From Anthonomus grandis grandis (Eukaryota; Arthropoda; Insecta; Coleoptera; Curculionidae): a DNA stretch of 64,000 bases. Position 1 is the stretch's first letter. The number at the start of each line of letters is the position of its first letter. This document shows, piece after piece, positions 22,346 through 35,326 of the stretch. Below the pieces are notes generated by a model, which was not told where the DNA came from, ran no database searches, and worked only from the letters and a program-made list of their open reading frames with translations. A program made the translations under genes and the position numbers. The stretch covers positions 5,103,100 through 5,167,099 of the forward strand of contig NC_065554.1 in NCBI RefSeq assembly GCF_022605725.1, written 5' to 3'.

Positions 22346-23415
22346 TTTGAATAATTTTTTTAATTTTTTTTTAAATTGCCCATGGCCTTATATTAGCACA
22401 TAAGAAAACATAATCAAAATTAATCGCCAGTAAACCATTTTTAAAATTGATGTAATTAAAATTTTTGAAATCGCGAAAACATGTACACGTACTAACACAT
22501 ACAACACTATGTTAAAACAATCATTAGTTCAAGTAAGAAAATTGTCCTCTTGTAATAAATTATAGTTTTCAAATAGATTCAAAAGTAAATTCTTGAACTA
22601 GAGCCCGAAGTATCCTATAAATTAGAATTTATATCTCTTATAAAACAAACTATATGAAAATTTAGCCAAAACCTTTGCCAAAATATCCCCTAGCACCTCC
22701 ATACAATGGATCATATTAGAGTAAGTCGGCCTAGATAAAAGCCGAGGTGCAACAGATCACTTAACAGTTCTAAATTAATATTTCTATTAATTCTTATGGA
22801 ACATTCCTATTTTTTCTACCTATTATATATTGTTTTCATAAATAATTACCTACAACAATCAACTATTTTATGTCTTAAACTTACTGCTTAAAAATAAATT
22901 AATATTTCTTAAGAAACAACAACATCGTAAGTTATTTAATTGAAATAAACGAGAACATATTTTTTATGACTACCTTTGAAATTTGCCGAATTTGCCTCAT
23001 TGCTTACAAAAAAAAAATTGTAAACTTTAAGCACCCTAAGAGGGTTATTAGATATTATGAAAAAGACACTATCATTCATAAATATTTTTTTTAAGAATAT
23101 AATATAATATAATATTTATATTCTTTAAAACATATTGTTCCAAACAAATAGTACGTTTAAACAAAAATTACCAAAGTGGATTTTACTTAAAAAATACATG
23201 GTTGCCTATAATTCCGTTAGAAGTAAAAAAATATAAGAAGAGTAAAAGTCTAAAAGAAAAAGCGCCCTTTAAGTAGATGTTAGAAACACTTCTGTAAATA
23301 CAAACGATCGCGAATATTTACCTTAATGTTTCTCAAGTACATTTTAATATAGTTTTTTGTGATATTGTTATACATATTTTTTTTTTAAATTGTTTTGAAC
23401 AATCCGTTTTTTCTG
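22346..23415. other. unassigned AT-rich sequence
   Basis: AT-rich with no recognisable element. An (ATATA)n-like run lies near 23095-23115. Confidence 0.4.
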
Positions 23416-23419
23416 TTTA

Positions 23420-23990
23420 ATGAAAAAAGGCTTTTATATCTCTCATTCCTAAAATCTTCTACCCTAAGGAAATGAAGATCATAGGCCAATCAGTGTACTC
23501 TCAGTGATGTCTAAAAATTACGGAAATATAACAAATTCGGCACATACGGAAATAAATAATTTACTTCTTGAAACTCGATCAGGGCTCAGAAAATTTCATG
23601 GCTGTCGACAGCATTGACGAATGTATCAGGGAGATCTTTAAAACTATTGACAGTGGAAACATTAATATTCTTGCCCTACTAATTGACTTTGACACAATAT
23701 GTCACAAAATGGTTTTCACAATTATTTTATATCATATAGGCCTCTCAACCAATACTATTAGTTTTTGCTCAACTTTTTGCTAGATAGGCCTCTGATGGAT
23801 TATCAGGCTGGATTATTAGGATTTTACTACTTTGTAAGGGGTCCCACAAAGGTCAATTTTATCCTTACTCTTATATGCCATTCACGCCTCCTTTTTACTC
23901 AACTGCCTTGTCCCAATATTAAAACTACTGCAGATCTGATTAAAATTCAAATAACGGCCGTAGAGTTACCTCAAAAATAATGTTTAAAAC
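23420..23990 (+). pseudogene. CR1/Jockey-type LINE reverse transcriptase fragment
   Basis: Translations across frames give LIPKIFYPKEMKDHRPISVL with SVMSKI (RT finger motif), then a SGSENFMAVDSIDECIREIF-like stretch. IDSGNINILALLIDFDTICH follows (in the place of LLDFSKAFDTI, so the catalytic motif is partly deleted), then IGLSTNTISF and, after a frameshift, a GVPQRSILSLLLY box. The fragment ends near 23990 before the YADD box can be read. It lies on the opposite strand to, and about 1.1 kb from, the LINE at 21-22.3 kb. It is short, dead and 5'-truncated. Confidence 0.65.
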
Positions 23991-26900
23991 TTATTTTTGA
24001 TCTGGTTTTTATTTTGATAATACATTAAGATTTACCACTTTTTTTAAATGCATTTGTTAGACTAAAATTGTTATATAATAATACACACTTCATTTCCTAG
24101 AAAACAAAAATTATGCTGTATGATCTGCTAACACTACCAATTTTTAATTATTAGGAGGTTGTCTTTAATAATTGCTTCACAAATATAGATAAATGAAGTT
24201 TCACAAAACGCTGCTTTTGATCGCTCGTCTTTCAATATTGTTGTTAAAATATATAACTCTTTTCCAAAAAATCTTTAAAAATGTCACTTTTTCTAGCAAA
24301 AATATATCCATCATATTATAAGCAGAGTAGTCAACAGCCAACTACTCCTAAACTAATTTAACTTCTATGTAGGATAAAACTCTAATATTTTTTGAGATTT
24401 TAAAGAAATTATTGCATATAGGATTTTGCCAAGTCAAATATATCAATTGTAGAAAAGTATACTACATTTATTGTTTATTTAAAAAGATTTCTTTATGGAC
24501 TCACATGACAATGGTTAAGTGCGATCAGGGAACTGCTCACTAAAGATTCTCATCTGGACTTTTCGTGATTACTAAGAACTACCCACCTTCGAGTTATTTA
24601 GATTTATATTTACCGACAAAGAAATTAAAAGAAAAATTTGTCAGGATTTAGTTCGAACCCCAAACAAGGATAAAATATCAAAAATCCTAGATCATTCAAA
24701 TTAATCATTCAAGGCTGATGCATCAAAAATCTTTGTTGCTTATTTGACATCAAATTAACATTTTCGATTGTAAGCTACCCTCAATTGATTTTATGTAACT
24801 CTTTCCGAAATAATTCGCGCTAACTGCGCCGATAACTTCGAAGAACATTCATTTTTCAAGTACCTTTTAAAGCATTAAACAATGACATAAACTTCTGTTG
24901 TGAAGACCCTCAATTCAAAATAACAAAAGTTGCATTTAAATAAAAAAACATGTAATAGTTAAATTTTATGATGTTGACAAATCTCGTTTTATAATTTCCT
25001 TGGCCTGATGATGTGACATGTGGAAGTCACGAAACTGGTAGCCAATAAATATGAATTTTCTGGATTATTAAGACTTTTTTTGACCCCTTCTTATGCCTTA
25101 AAGAACTTCCAGAATATGGACAGGATTCTCATTAATAATAACTAAATGCCAACTATTAAAAACTGCGAAAGTGTTACTGATATTACGGCCTATTGTGATG
25201 CAAATTGAAGTTCTCGACACTTGTGCTTAAAATTCTGCACAGTTCCATTATTACACCAATTGTTTTGATCAGCTCTCATGCAATAAATAAAAATAATGCA
25301 CCTTTACCAGCCTATTCGTCTAATATTTTGACACGAATAATAATTAAACACGAAGCATACCAATCAGCCTAGAAAATAATGTTCATTCTTATAGCTACTC
25401 TAGTAGTACCAGAAATTTATATTTTATAATTATCATGTTTATCCTATAACTATATCAGAAAGTAGAAACAGATTTTACCACATCATTTAAACAACACAGA
25501 AATATATTGCGCGATATGATGATCCGATAGTTTACGTATCTTTGCAAAAGTCAAGAATGAACTCAGAAAATCTGTGTGGATCTTATACCTTATCATCGTT
25601 GGGAAACCAAAAATACTATATTTCTTTATAATTCATTAGTGTAAGGACAATATTGTACTAGAAAAAAATTATCTCGGAAGGGAATTTTTTAGATTGGGAA
25701 GCAAATTAGTGGTGATATTTATTCCAAAGATAACCTCTATCTTTATACATTAATTTGATGTACTAAAAATTTTGTCATTAAAGAATCAGTTCATGCTCGA
25801 TATTGTACTAAATTAGCAAAATATAAACATGAAAAAATTAAATCATTTTATCTAATAGAATTTATAATTAGAGGCTAAAAAAGCTAGCTAATCACTACTT
25901 TTTGTTATTCGTAAAATTAATTATAGAGCAAACAGTTACTAATGATATACCAAATAATAATCTGCACTTTTCTCTAATCATTTAGGCAAATTCTGAATTA
26001 TAAACGGTTGACCCGACACTTTAACTCTTGATGCGTGTAACACACCGAGTAAAAGTGTTTTCACGGTCTAAAAATCACCTACAGTGATTTATGGTCAGTG
26101 ACTATAATCAGCCATATCTGCAAATTAAACTGGTTAGTTAAACTTCGTCGTTTAGCTGCTTCGTTAAGCACATAAAGATTATCTCGATTTTTACATATTT
26201 ATTATCGAGTTTTTTAAAATTAGAAAAATGTCGGTTCGTATGTAAAACAAATCATTAAAAGACAAAGCATAAAGTAAAATATGAAATATTAGGATTCTTT
26301 AACAAAAAACGCGAAACCCAGTCAACTGAATTAAAAAAAGAACCTGAAGCGCTTTTTGCGAATCCTGTCTCCACCTTTCTCATTTTTTGCTTTGCAATTT
26401 AATAAACTAAAAAGGTTTTTTTTAATATTTCTCGTTCATTTTCTTATTAGCAAATTTGAGTATATAAAGAGAGCCTCCATTTTTATAATGAAAAGATAGG
26501 TTAAAAGTAAAAAGCAATTATGAAACTAAAGTTTAACGTATAGGCCAATATCGTTTGTTGTTATTTATAATTAGATTTTAGATTTATGTTATGCGATGAA
26601 TGCTCTAAAGTAGATTTAAATTATTCGTTCAACAAATTAAAATGCTTAACGGCAATTTCACTTTTCATATTAGATATACACACAGAGCTATTTAGGCAAT
26701 TTATGCAGCAAACCGTTTTGCCATTTTAGATCAAATATATGTCCGTAAATTTGCTATAAAATAGGTATAAAATATTTATGCACCAAGTTATTGAAAATTT
26801 TTATTTTAAAACTAGGTTTAAATCCTACTCTACATATATAGTATTTTAGTTTATAATTTATTTTAATGGCTAAGGACCATTACAACAACTTATATAGCTT

Positions 26901-28283
26901 ATATAAATGTACGGGCCAGACCCATATTTCCTATTTCATAAAAAATTTATTTTATCTCGACAATAAATATTTAATGGAGTTTTTTCAAACCTTTTCATTT
27001 TAGTTTCGTGATTCAAGCAGAAATAAGTTTCAACAAAAATAACTTACTTTTAATGAAAAACTTTTTTAATAAAATTCTTCACAAATGTGCTAAAAGCTTT
27101 TTAAATCTCAAAGCTACAATTCATTACTTAGGGGAAAATTGGTTTCTTTTTACTGTACAATTATTGCTCCTATAAAAAATTAATTACTTAAAACAATGTA
27201 AAGTAACTAAGGTAATGTTTTGGTGCGTAATTCCGTTTATATCCGTACCTAACTTATGTTTTTTTTTAACATTTGTTAAAGTTGATTAACCTTATATACA
27301 TATCTCACTATTATATATTTAAAATCAGTAACATAAACATCCATTCTAACTAGTCTTCATAAAAAATGGCTTATAAACAAAATAAAGGCAACCTATTTTA
27401 GAAACCATTTATTTTATATACTTTCTTGTCACGTGTATATAAACTTCTGCACGCTTTCTAACATAAAATTTTTACATCCCTTATCTGCTTCGTTTTACTA
27501 TTGTGAAAATAAACGAGCACTTCAAAAAGTTAAGAGAGGATTTATAGGTACAGTTTTATTTTAATAAAAAAGTGGAACCAAAGTAATTAAGGTTATGCAT
27601 GGACTTAATAAAAAATATTAATTCATTATATCTGTTATATTGCTGTGTACCTACTTTGAATTTTATGAACCTCGCAATTAAATTCTGGTTCTTTAGTTAA
27701 ATTTAATTAAGCTTACCGTGTTGCCCTTTTTGCTTGTTAAAATTACTATTTTAATGATATTCAGAATAAAATCTGAGTAAGTATATTTTAGACCAAAATT
27801 AAAACGAGATCTTCATTTAAAAGAACTTGAATTTAAGTGTTAGATGTTTTAATTATAAGGAATTTTGTATCCGAGTTCTCGGCGTATATTTCTTAAGGCA
27901 TTTGAAACTAGTAGTTTTTAGATCAGTTTTGTATGTTTACTACAAATCCTTAGATATATTTTTTATTTCATTACTTATTAAAATCAATCTGTGACATATT
28001 ATTATGTAAAAAATATTTTAAACAGTTAAGCTTTCATTAAAGTAAAGAACTCTGTCGGATTTTAGCTTAGTAGAGTTTTGTTTGAATTTATTTAAGGGGG
28101 TTGCTGGGAGTAACAAATTCCTTTAGTAAGAAGCAAAACAGGTTTATATATTATTTACAGGAGAAAAATGGGTATTTATTAGAGTAATAAACTTGGGTGT
28201 ACATGGGCATGAATAAATATAAAAAGTATTTTTTTTTTATTTAACGAATCAAATAAGATTATAGCGTTTGTAATATTATTGGA
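23991..28283. other. unassigned AT-rich sequence (apart from a ribozyme-like motif at 25.0 kb)
   Basis: Over 4 kb of A/T-rich DNA with no frame or repeat that I recognise, except the hammerhead-like motif described separately. If that motif marks a PLE 3' end, a badly eroded PLE body may lie upstream between about 24.4 and 25.1 kb. I cannot see its coding sequence. Confidence 0.4.
25000..25045 (+). ncRNA. candidate type-I hammerhead ribozyme (PLE-type, short stem III)
   Basis: The order of parts is as follows. Stem I is TTGGC (25000-25004) pairing perfectly with GCCAA (25041-25045). The core box is CTGATGA (25005-25011). One unpaired T follows at 25012. Stem II is GTGAC (25013-25017) pairing with GTCAC (25026-25030) around an 8-nt loop. 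GAAA lies at 25031-25034, and then C-TG-G-TA (25035-25040) forms a two-base-pair stem III and a GUA cleavage triplet. All invariant hammerhead positions are present. The bulged T between the core and stem II departs from the textbook fold and might impair activity. Minimal hammerheads with tiny stem III are known from Penelope-like elements. Confidence 0.5.
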
Positions 28284-28299
28284 TTTAGGGATCAATACG

Positions 28300-30330
28300 T
28301 AAAGATATGGAGGAACTTTACGGTAAAGAAGTAGTTAAAAACCTTAAACTCAGGGCATCGCCTTATTAAAATTAAAAACTAGCTAGTCTTAGCAATCACA
28401 AAACTTTTCTAATAAAATGCAGAAAACATCAAAGTCTTTCTCAACAGATTTTGCGGGCAACTAAATATTTAGAAAACATAATTGTAGAAGATTCGCTTTT
28501 CACAAATAAATATCGTCGAACTTAAAACAAATTTTAACGCTTTATTTTACATATTAAAATATCCTTTATGCATTGAAAAACTAAAAGAATAAGTAGTTAG
28601 ATCGATTAAAACTAGTGTGAAATAGTAAACATTTTACAAGTTTTAACAATAGTCAATTTCAATTTATGTCTCTTCACAATAAAAAAAATTAAACAATACA
28701 TTTTGCATTCTACTAGATCAACAAAAACCCATTAAACACTTAAGTATAAAAAAGAAATGAATACTGAATTTATACGATATAGAAATCTCAAGAGAGTTAC
28801 AATATTTATTGTCTTTGGGAGATAAGTTCAACTTATCTTACAATAAAAAAGAACAGCCAGTTAAAAATTTGATCATTGACTTAGAATATATATTAAATAA
28901 GTTACAAGATATATTACAAGTAGAAAACATCAATACGTCTAACAAATAAATTCTTGGTTTAAGCATTAAATTAAAAGAGTTTCTTAAACAAAATACAGAA
29001 ACCGTATATATAATATAGGTTGACCAAGGTAACACAACAGTGGTTATCAAGAAAGATGATTATGTTAAAAAAGCTCGGAACATACTTAATGACACAGACA
29101 CGTATAAATTACTTAAAAAGAATCCCACCTTATCGGTTTATATAGAAAATAATTAATTAATTAGATCAATAGTAACAAATTCTAAAATAAAGAAAAGGTG
29201 GCGCCCATCTTAGGCCAATTGCTTCTTTCATGTTTTTTCTTCACTCTATAATGTAACCGAATTCATAATATTCTGGATCAAATATTTATCACAGATGAAC
29301 AGAATTCCTTTGATTTTATACATGATATTAAAAATATTCTTATACCTGAGGGCTTTGAAGTTATCTCTCTTTTAACGAATATTCTTGCTGGTCTTGTTAA
29401 AAACAAGATCAATATTTCACTTATTGTTTTTTTAGATCTCCTTAATTTCACCTTTGAAAACAATTACTTTTAATATCACGACACTTTCAAGATGCAAACT
29501 AGTGGACTTGGAAATTGTTTATTACCAGTATGTGCAGATTTTATTATGCAAAATTTACAAGATACTCTCATTAATAGATTGCCATTTGAAATTTTGTTTT
29601 GTTAAAAATATGTTAACGATATTAAAACTGTTGTTCCAAGAAAACAATATTTCTTTATTTGAACTCTATTCTACAGTTATCATTTAAAACTTCTTCATCG
29701 GTTTAATTTTGAAAAGAAGAAAAAAAATCAAACATCTTTTCTTGATGTTTTGATCATTAGAAATGAAAGTGGTACTTTAAAAACTAACTGATATTATAAG
29801 CCTTCATTTTCAGACCCATATTATTTTCTTTGCACCCTTTAAAGGATAAAATCAATATAAATAAGAATTAAAAATATATATCACTTTCACTAGCATTTGA
29901 ACACTTTCACAATTCAAATTTAGAATACAATAAAAAAATGCTTGTAGCACCATGTAAACTAAGTATTTTTCAAATTTAAATGCAAAAAGAGAAAATTCAT
30001 TACAATTAAGTATAATTTATGATATTCTGTGTCACAAATGTGAAAAATGCTACATACGATAAAGCTCGCGATACTTAAAACATTTATACAACAGAAAAAA
30101 TGGAACACAAAAAATCTTTTAATCAAAAACAAAGCCAACTGCTTAAGTATAACAGAGACAAAAAACAGGACATAGTTTCGACTTTAAAAATAGATCAATT
30201 CTCGCCCAACAACCGAACTACAAAAAAAGAATTATTTCAGAAATGATTTATATAAAAAAAAATTCTGTCAGTAAAAGAGCCGATATAGACATCCTTTATC
30301 CTGCCTATTTTATTACAGACAAACTGTAAC
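28300..30330 (+). pseudogene. Penelope-like polyprotein (RT + GIY-YIG), decayed
   Basis: The N-terminal part has YGKEVVKNLKLR and LSNHKTFLIKCRKH (28310-28440). Before the RT comes VDQGNTTVVIKKDDYVKKA with ILNDTDTYKLLKKNP (29020-29130). RT motifs are HLRPIASFM (29205-29232), IPEGFEVISLLTNI (29345-29390), ENNYF (29458), LINRLPFEILF (29570-29600), KYVNDIKTVVP (29605-29640; the catalytic YVDD has become YVND) and FLDVLIIRNESGTLKTN (29737-29788). The GIY-YIG remnant (30030-30310) keeps the C-terminal ...PNYKKRIISEMIYIK and SVSKRADID stretch. PLE RTs are related to telomerase. No intact catalytic site remains. Confidence 0.75.
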
Positions 30331-30777
30331 ATACATTGACGTTGTAAAAACTCCTCTATGCAGCTCAAATAATACCATATTAATAAAAAAATAAAAAAAA
30401 CCTAAACAACTACCTACTGATCAGAACTGTATTGCTATATAATGCACTTTTTACACATAAAAGAACTAAATTACTTTACTGTGAAAAATTATATTTTAAG
30501 AGTATCGTATGCATTAATGTCCTGAAGTTCTCTGGATATAAGTTAAATTTAATTATGTTTTTTGACTTAAGTCCAATATATTGAATTGTAAGTATTTTTT
30601 TTCTTATTGTCGTAATAACCGTCTTTTTTTTCTCGTTTATATTATAAGTGTGACTCTAACATTGGTTGTGTTACAATTAAGAAAATCAGTTTTATTTATT
30701 TTAATTAATTATAATTAAATTTTTACTGTACAAACACTTTTTTTGCTGGTGTCTTAAATATTATTTGTTGTATTTTA

Positions 30778-30816
30778 GCGCCCTGAAGATGCCAATATAT
30801 TTTGCGAAAGGTCGGC
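30778..30816 (+). ncRNA. degenerate hammerhead-like motif in PLE 3' UTR
   Basis: CTGAAGA (30783-30789), then an imperfect stem II (GC-x-AA with TT-x-GC, 30791-30805), GAAA (30806-30809) and a GTC triplet (30811-30813). Stem I is only GCC (30780-30782) with GGC (30814-30816), and stem III is essentially absent. The position at the PLE 3' end matches where PLE ribozymes occur, but the fold is weak and probably inactive. Confidence 0.35.
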
Positions 30817-30889
30817 AAGTTTAAATAGGATTGGACTTTTATTTTATTGATCCCTAAACCCGTTAATAGTACAAATGATATAAATAAAT

Positions 30890-32221
30890 AAAGGTTTGTC
30901 AATTCTTTATAAGTTATGCATTATTGTCTGGCATGCTGCATTACAGAAGATCCTAATAAAAATATATAGGAGCTTCTAGGAAAATATATAAGGGTACGTC
31001 GTTAATAAGTGCCAAGACATTTTAATATTAATGATAGTCGAAACCTTAATGTATTTTTTCATAATTTTTGGACATTATTTGTAATTTTACTTTTACTGTT
31101 GTCTAGACTAATTTATTAAATCGGATGATAAAATATTCTATAATTCATGGATTTACTTCAGATATAAATAAAATAATTGCCGCCGCTCAAGAGTTGAGAA
31201 ACTGTCAATATAATACAAAAAGAAACTTAAACAATATTTAATTCCTGTCATTAGTAAATATGCGTAAATAAATATTTTTGTAGTTTATTTACTGACTATG
31301 GTAAATAAATAATATATATCATAGGAAAATACTTCGTAATAAATATCTCGGGATGAAAAATCGGTTTAATATACGTTGGTTAATCGGTTCAATCGGTTCG
31401 GTAAAATCGGTTTATATAATATAGAGATTTCAATGCCTAATGCATATTCCAAGTGGAAACTAGCCTCCGAGATATGAAGCTACTGTAGGAAATTAGATGT
31501 AGGAAACATATAACCACCGTGGGCGTCCTGAGAAGAATTGAGAAATCCTATACAAAGGGAAAACTGTAATCTAAGCTCCATAATTAGAGGTCCAAGGTCT
31601 GATATTGTACAACTCATAATTCAAGAAAATTTAATTGCGTAAGCAGTTTCGAAAATAGCAATAATGATGCCAATTGGTGAAGTAGAGAATATGAAAGAGA
31701 AAAACTTTTGAAATTATGTAAATAGTATAAATGAAAAAAGCTCTAAGCCATAGTAGGGTTTAAAATTTACTACACGTTACGAATTTATTAAAAGTTCATT
31801 CATTTTTAATAATGTTACTGTCATGTGTTAGAGTAAGAATATTATATGAATAAGTATTCTAGAAAACATTTTTAATTATTAGTAAGTTCTAGTATAGACA
31901 AACTCCGAGGATCTGGCATTATTTCCCTAATACACGATAGTTTAAATTAGAACATACGTTTCTCTGTATTCTGTAATAAAGGAATCAAGGGTTAGTATTT
32001 GGATACTAGTTATCTGCTTCTGTCAATATCTTAATTGGGATTATATTACTTCGGTGATTAAATTATTTGAATATTTTCATTTATTTTTAAAGAGGTTTAA
32101 AACAAATTGTTTAAGTATTAAATTGGTAATTTCGTGTGGTAAAATTTAAAATAGTGTAACCATTTTAAAACACATAGGTAATCTCAATTATATAATGTAT
32201 TATCATGAATTTAGTATATAT
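30890..32221. other. unassigned AT-rich sequence
   Basis: No recognised element. A short run of ATCGGTT repeats lies at 31360-31420, with a somewhat GC-richer part at 31440-31700. Confidence 0.35.
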
Positions 32222-33470
32222 TTATATTACTTGAGTCAAGTGTTTTGTCAACAAGTGTTGAAATGTGTTTGAAAACAAGTGTTTTGTAAGTTGAATAGTT
32301 TTCTGGAAAATTAGGAAAAACCTCTTAGAAGTTTTTTCTTATTTTCTCTAAAACTAAATCATAAATAATAATATTAAGCTCTAAATCGAAAAATAAAAGA
32401 GTTATAGAAGATTTTTGAAAAATTTTAAAAAAATTGGAAAAAAAAATAGAAAAAAATTTTTTTTTGAAGAAATTGATTTTTAATTTGGTAAATCGATAAA
32501 TCACTCAAAACACTTTAAAAAAGTCTAATAAAGGTTTCTTGAAAAATGTACCAGAAAAAAGTTGTTCGTAATTTTCCCAAAAAACGCTTTCTTTAAAAAT
32601 AAGTGAGGGCTGCTCATGGGAAAATGTTCATAATTTCAGTTTTTAATTTTTTTCTGGAAAACTATTGATCGGAAAAAAAAAATTGTTAAAACAAAAGCTG
32701 TTTGGAATGTCAGTGCGCATCAGATGCAATAAGAAAATAATTTTTAGGCTTAATATTTTGCCAGAAAATTGGGGAAAACCTCTTAACAGTTTTTTTTAAT
32801 TTTGTCAAAAACTACTGAAAATATAAAAAATTTTCTTTCAGCATTGGAATTCTAGTTAAAAATAGAACAATTTATAAAAAATAACATTTAGCCGTAAATC
32901 AAAAATTAAAAGATTTATAGAAGATTTTTGAAAAATTAAAAAAAAATTTTAAAAAAAAATTTTTTTTTAAGAAATTATTTTTTTTCGGTAAATCGATAAA
33001 TCACTTTAAACACTTTAAAAAAGTCTCATAAAGTTTTTTTGAAAAATGTACCAGAAAAAAGTTATACCCAATTTGCCCAAAAAGCGCTTTCTTTAAAAAT
33101 AAGTGAGGGCTGCCGATGGAAAATGTTCCTAATTTTAGTTTTTATTTTTTTTCTAGAAAACTATTGATCGTAGAAAAAAATGTTAAAACAAAAGTTGTTT
33201 AGAAAGTCAGTGCGCATCAGATGCAATAAAAAAATATTTTTTATTTTTAACAGTTTTTCGGAAAATTGGGAAAAACTCTGAAACAGTTTTTCTTCATTTT
33301 CTCAAAAACTATTGGAAATATGGAAAATTTTCTTTTAGCTTTGGAATCCAAATGAAAATTGGAACAAATCTTAAAGAATAACGTTTAGCCCTAAATCGAA
33401 AAATAAAAGAGTTATAGAAGATTTTTGAAAAATTTAAAGTATATTAGTTAAGTCAAATGTTTTGTCATGT
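32222..33470. repeat. satellite-like tandem repeat, ~500-bp unit, about 2.3 copies
   Basis: Landmarks recur at a fixed spacing: AGATTTTTGAAAAATT near 32409, 32922 and 33419; GTGAGGGCTGC near 32603 and 33102; GCGCATCAGATGCAAT near 32716 and 33212. The period is 497-513 bp. Units hold long A/T runs and the phrase TCGATAAATCACT. A ~33-bp phrase (TATATTA..T.AGTCAA.TGTTTTGTCA) precedes the array at 32222 and follows it at 33438, so the array is bracketed by a direct repeat. No coding potential is seen. Confidence 0.85.
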
Positions 33471-34899
33471 AGTATTTATCTCATAAAATATTTTTTTATA
33501 AATTGGGTTTTAATAATTTTATGTATAATATTATGAACAAAGAAAACAAATTTTGCTTTACATATAAAAGAAGGCTAATGTTATAAAATATTAATGCTCA
33601 GAAGAAGTATTCAAAATATTAATCAATTTGTTTATATTGATTAATATAATATTTTAAAAAAACATTTTTGTCTTTTTATTCTTAGGTCTGAGTATCGTAA
33701 TAGTAAATTATGAAATTGTTTACTTAAATGAATAATAAATTATTAGTTTTATATAAATTATCAAATATTTAAAATCATATCTTATTCGTTTGATCAAGGC
33801 ATTAGTATGATGATTATTAAAAGTGGTGTAACTGCATTTCCTTAATTGAGCTCCCCCTTAAAAGCCTAAGTAACTATAATTTTAACCAATAATCTATACT
33901 TTAATTAAACTTAAATTACACTTAATCTTATAGGTAAAAAGTTTTATTGCTTAAACTAAATTAGAATCAATAAAATTTTTTTCAAAAACTTTCTTTTCAA
34001 ATAAAAACCTGAAGAGTTTCAATATAAGTTTCTATAAAATTACTCGTAAAATAACTCATAAGCATATGCAAAACTTAACCATTAACCAAAATAAAGGAGT
34101 TATGTGTGTAAAAAATGTGTTTAAAATTTACGGCATTATAATAAGCTATAAAATCTAAAGGCCAGATATTTATGATAATTAACATCATTTAAGTGCGATC
34201 TGCTCAAAAAAGAGTTACTCTGCATATGCAACAATTTAACTTACACAATGAGTTATTTAACTCCTAATCAGCAGAAGTCCCCAAAATGGACGAAAAAAAT
34301 TATAACTGTATATATTTGTTTCGCTATAAAGCGGACACAAAGGATATGTCTTCTTTTATATTTAAGGCAATTAAAAGTCTTTTCAATTTTTTCCCTTTAT
34401 AAAACTGAAACTAGATAACTAGTTTTGCTTTTTAAGAGACCAATAATTTTAATTAATTAATTAAATTCTAAATATTATATGTAAGTAATAATATTTTTAA
34501 AATTATTCATGATCATGTAATGAAAAAACTATTTAAAAAGTTATAAATTTTTCTAAATCTGAATACACAAACCCAGTACCAAATCAAAAAAAAACACGCA
34601 AAAACACTTACGCGTTTTAAAAATAAACGTATCCATTTTCAATTAAGTAAATCCAAGAGTAACACCACTAATAGTAAAAAATCACTAATATGTTTCTTTA
34701 ATCACTCTATAATATTATATTCCACCGTAATGCGTCACTTTTTCTGTCATCAAAAATCATATATTTTCACCCTAAACAAATCCTTGTTTCACTATAAAGC
34801 AAAAATCCACAACGCTTAACTGATCGCTCGAAAACTCATTTTCTAGCTGCAACACCCAGAAACATTTTCGTAGTTTTTTTTTAGAAAAAAAAACTGACC
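33471..34899. other. unassigned AT-rich sequence
   Basis: No gene or repeat recognised. Confidence 0.4.
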
Positions 34900-35326
34900 G
34901 GCGAGAAAAAGTGCGAAATTTGCAAACTACAAAGTCCGTGCAGTAACTTCGAGTGTAACATAAAAAGCGTCCGGAGTGAGAGAAGACCCGCCCGGACTCG
35001 AAAACTCTGCTCCGGCAACGGAAAAGCTCTGCATGGGACTGATGGCTCTTCACGTGCAGGCTCCGGTACGCCGGATCTCGAATATGCCCGATTGTGACTT
35101 CGACTAAGCTCGTTCGCCATCACCTGTTATGCTATTCTTGAGACCCGCTGTGGCTGCTGCCTGCTGCTGCTGCTGGTAGAAAGGTCTTTAATAAAAAAAG
35201 GTGGTTTTACAGGATGGATAAAGATGAAGAATTATTATGCCACCGAATAAGTACATAGAGAAGTTAAAGAGGTTTTAGCGAAAGTTGTTTTTGGGGTGTG
35301 TCGAAATATCGCTTAATTTTAACTTT
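34900..35326 (+). other. possible 5' LTR (GC-rich promoter/R region) of an LTR retroelement
   Basis: A GC- and CpG-rich block (34,900-35,170) stands out from AT-rich flanks. On the + strand it shows a TATA-like ATAAAAAG at about 34962, a (CTG)5-like run at 35162-35175 and a poly(A) signal AATAAA at about 35190. It ends immediately before a tRNA-Lys primer-binding site. This order (TATA, GC-rich leader, AATAAA, PBS) is what a 5' LTR shows. The left LTR boundary and a second LTR are not found, so this is inference. A host CpG-rich promoter is the alternative. Confidence 0.4.

Larger units (their letters stand above)
28284..30858 (+). mobile_element. nearly full-length, inactive Penelope-like element
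   Basis: The N-terminal region, RT, GIY-YIG endonuclease and 3' UTR are found in order on the + strand over about 2.6 kb. The 13-mer TTTAGGGATCAAT at 28284-28296 recurs inverted at 30846-30858 and brackets the element, although I cannot prove these are its true ends. A hammerhead-like motif sits in the 3' UTR at 30778-30816. Many stops and frameshifts make it a fossil. Confidence 0.75.

Noticed and set aside
24655..24672. tRNA B-box-like GTTCGAAC word
   Set aside because: No matching A box or cloverleaf could be drawn on either strand.
34772..35123. Two overlapping minus-strand frames of 80-93 codons in the GC-rich island
   Set aside because: No domain is seen. The region is better explained as an LTR regulatory block or promoter, and GC-rich DNA has few stops by chance.
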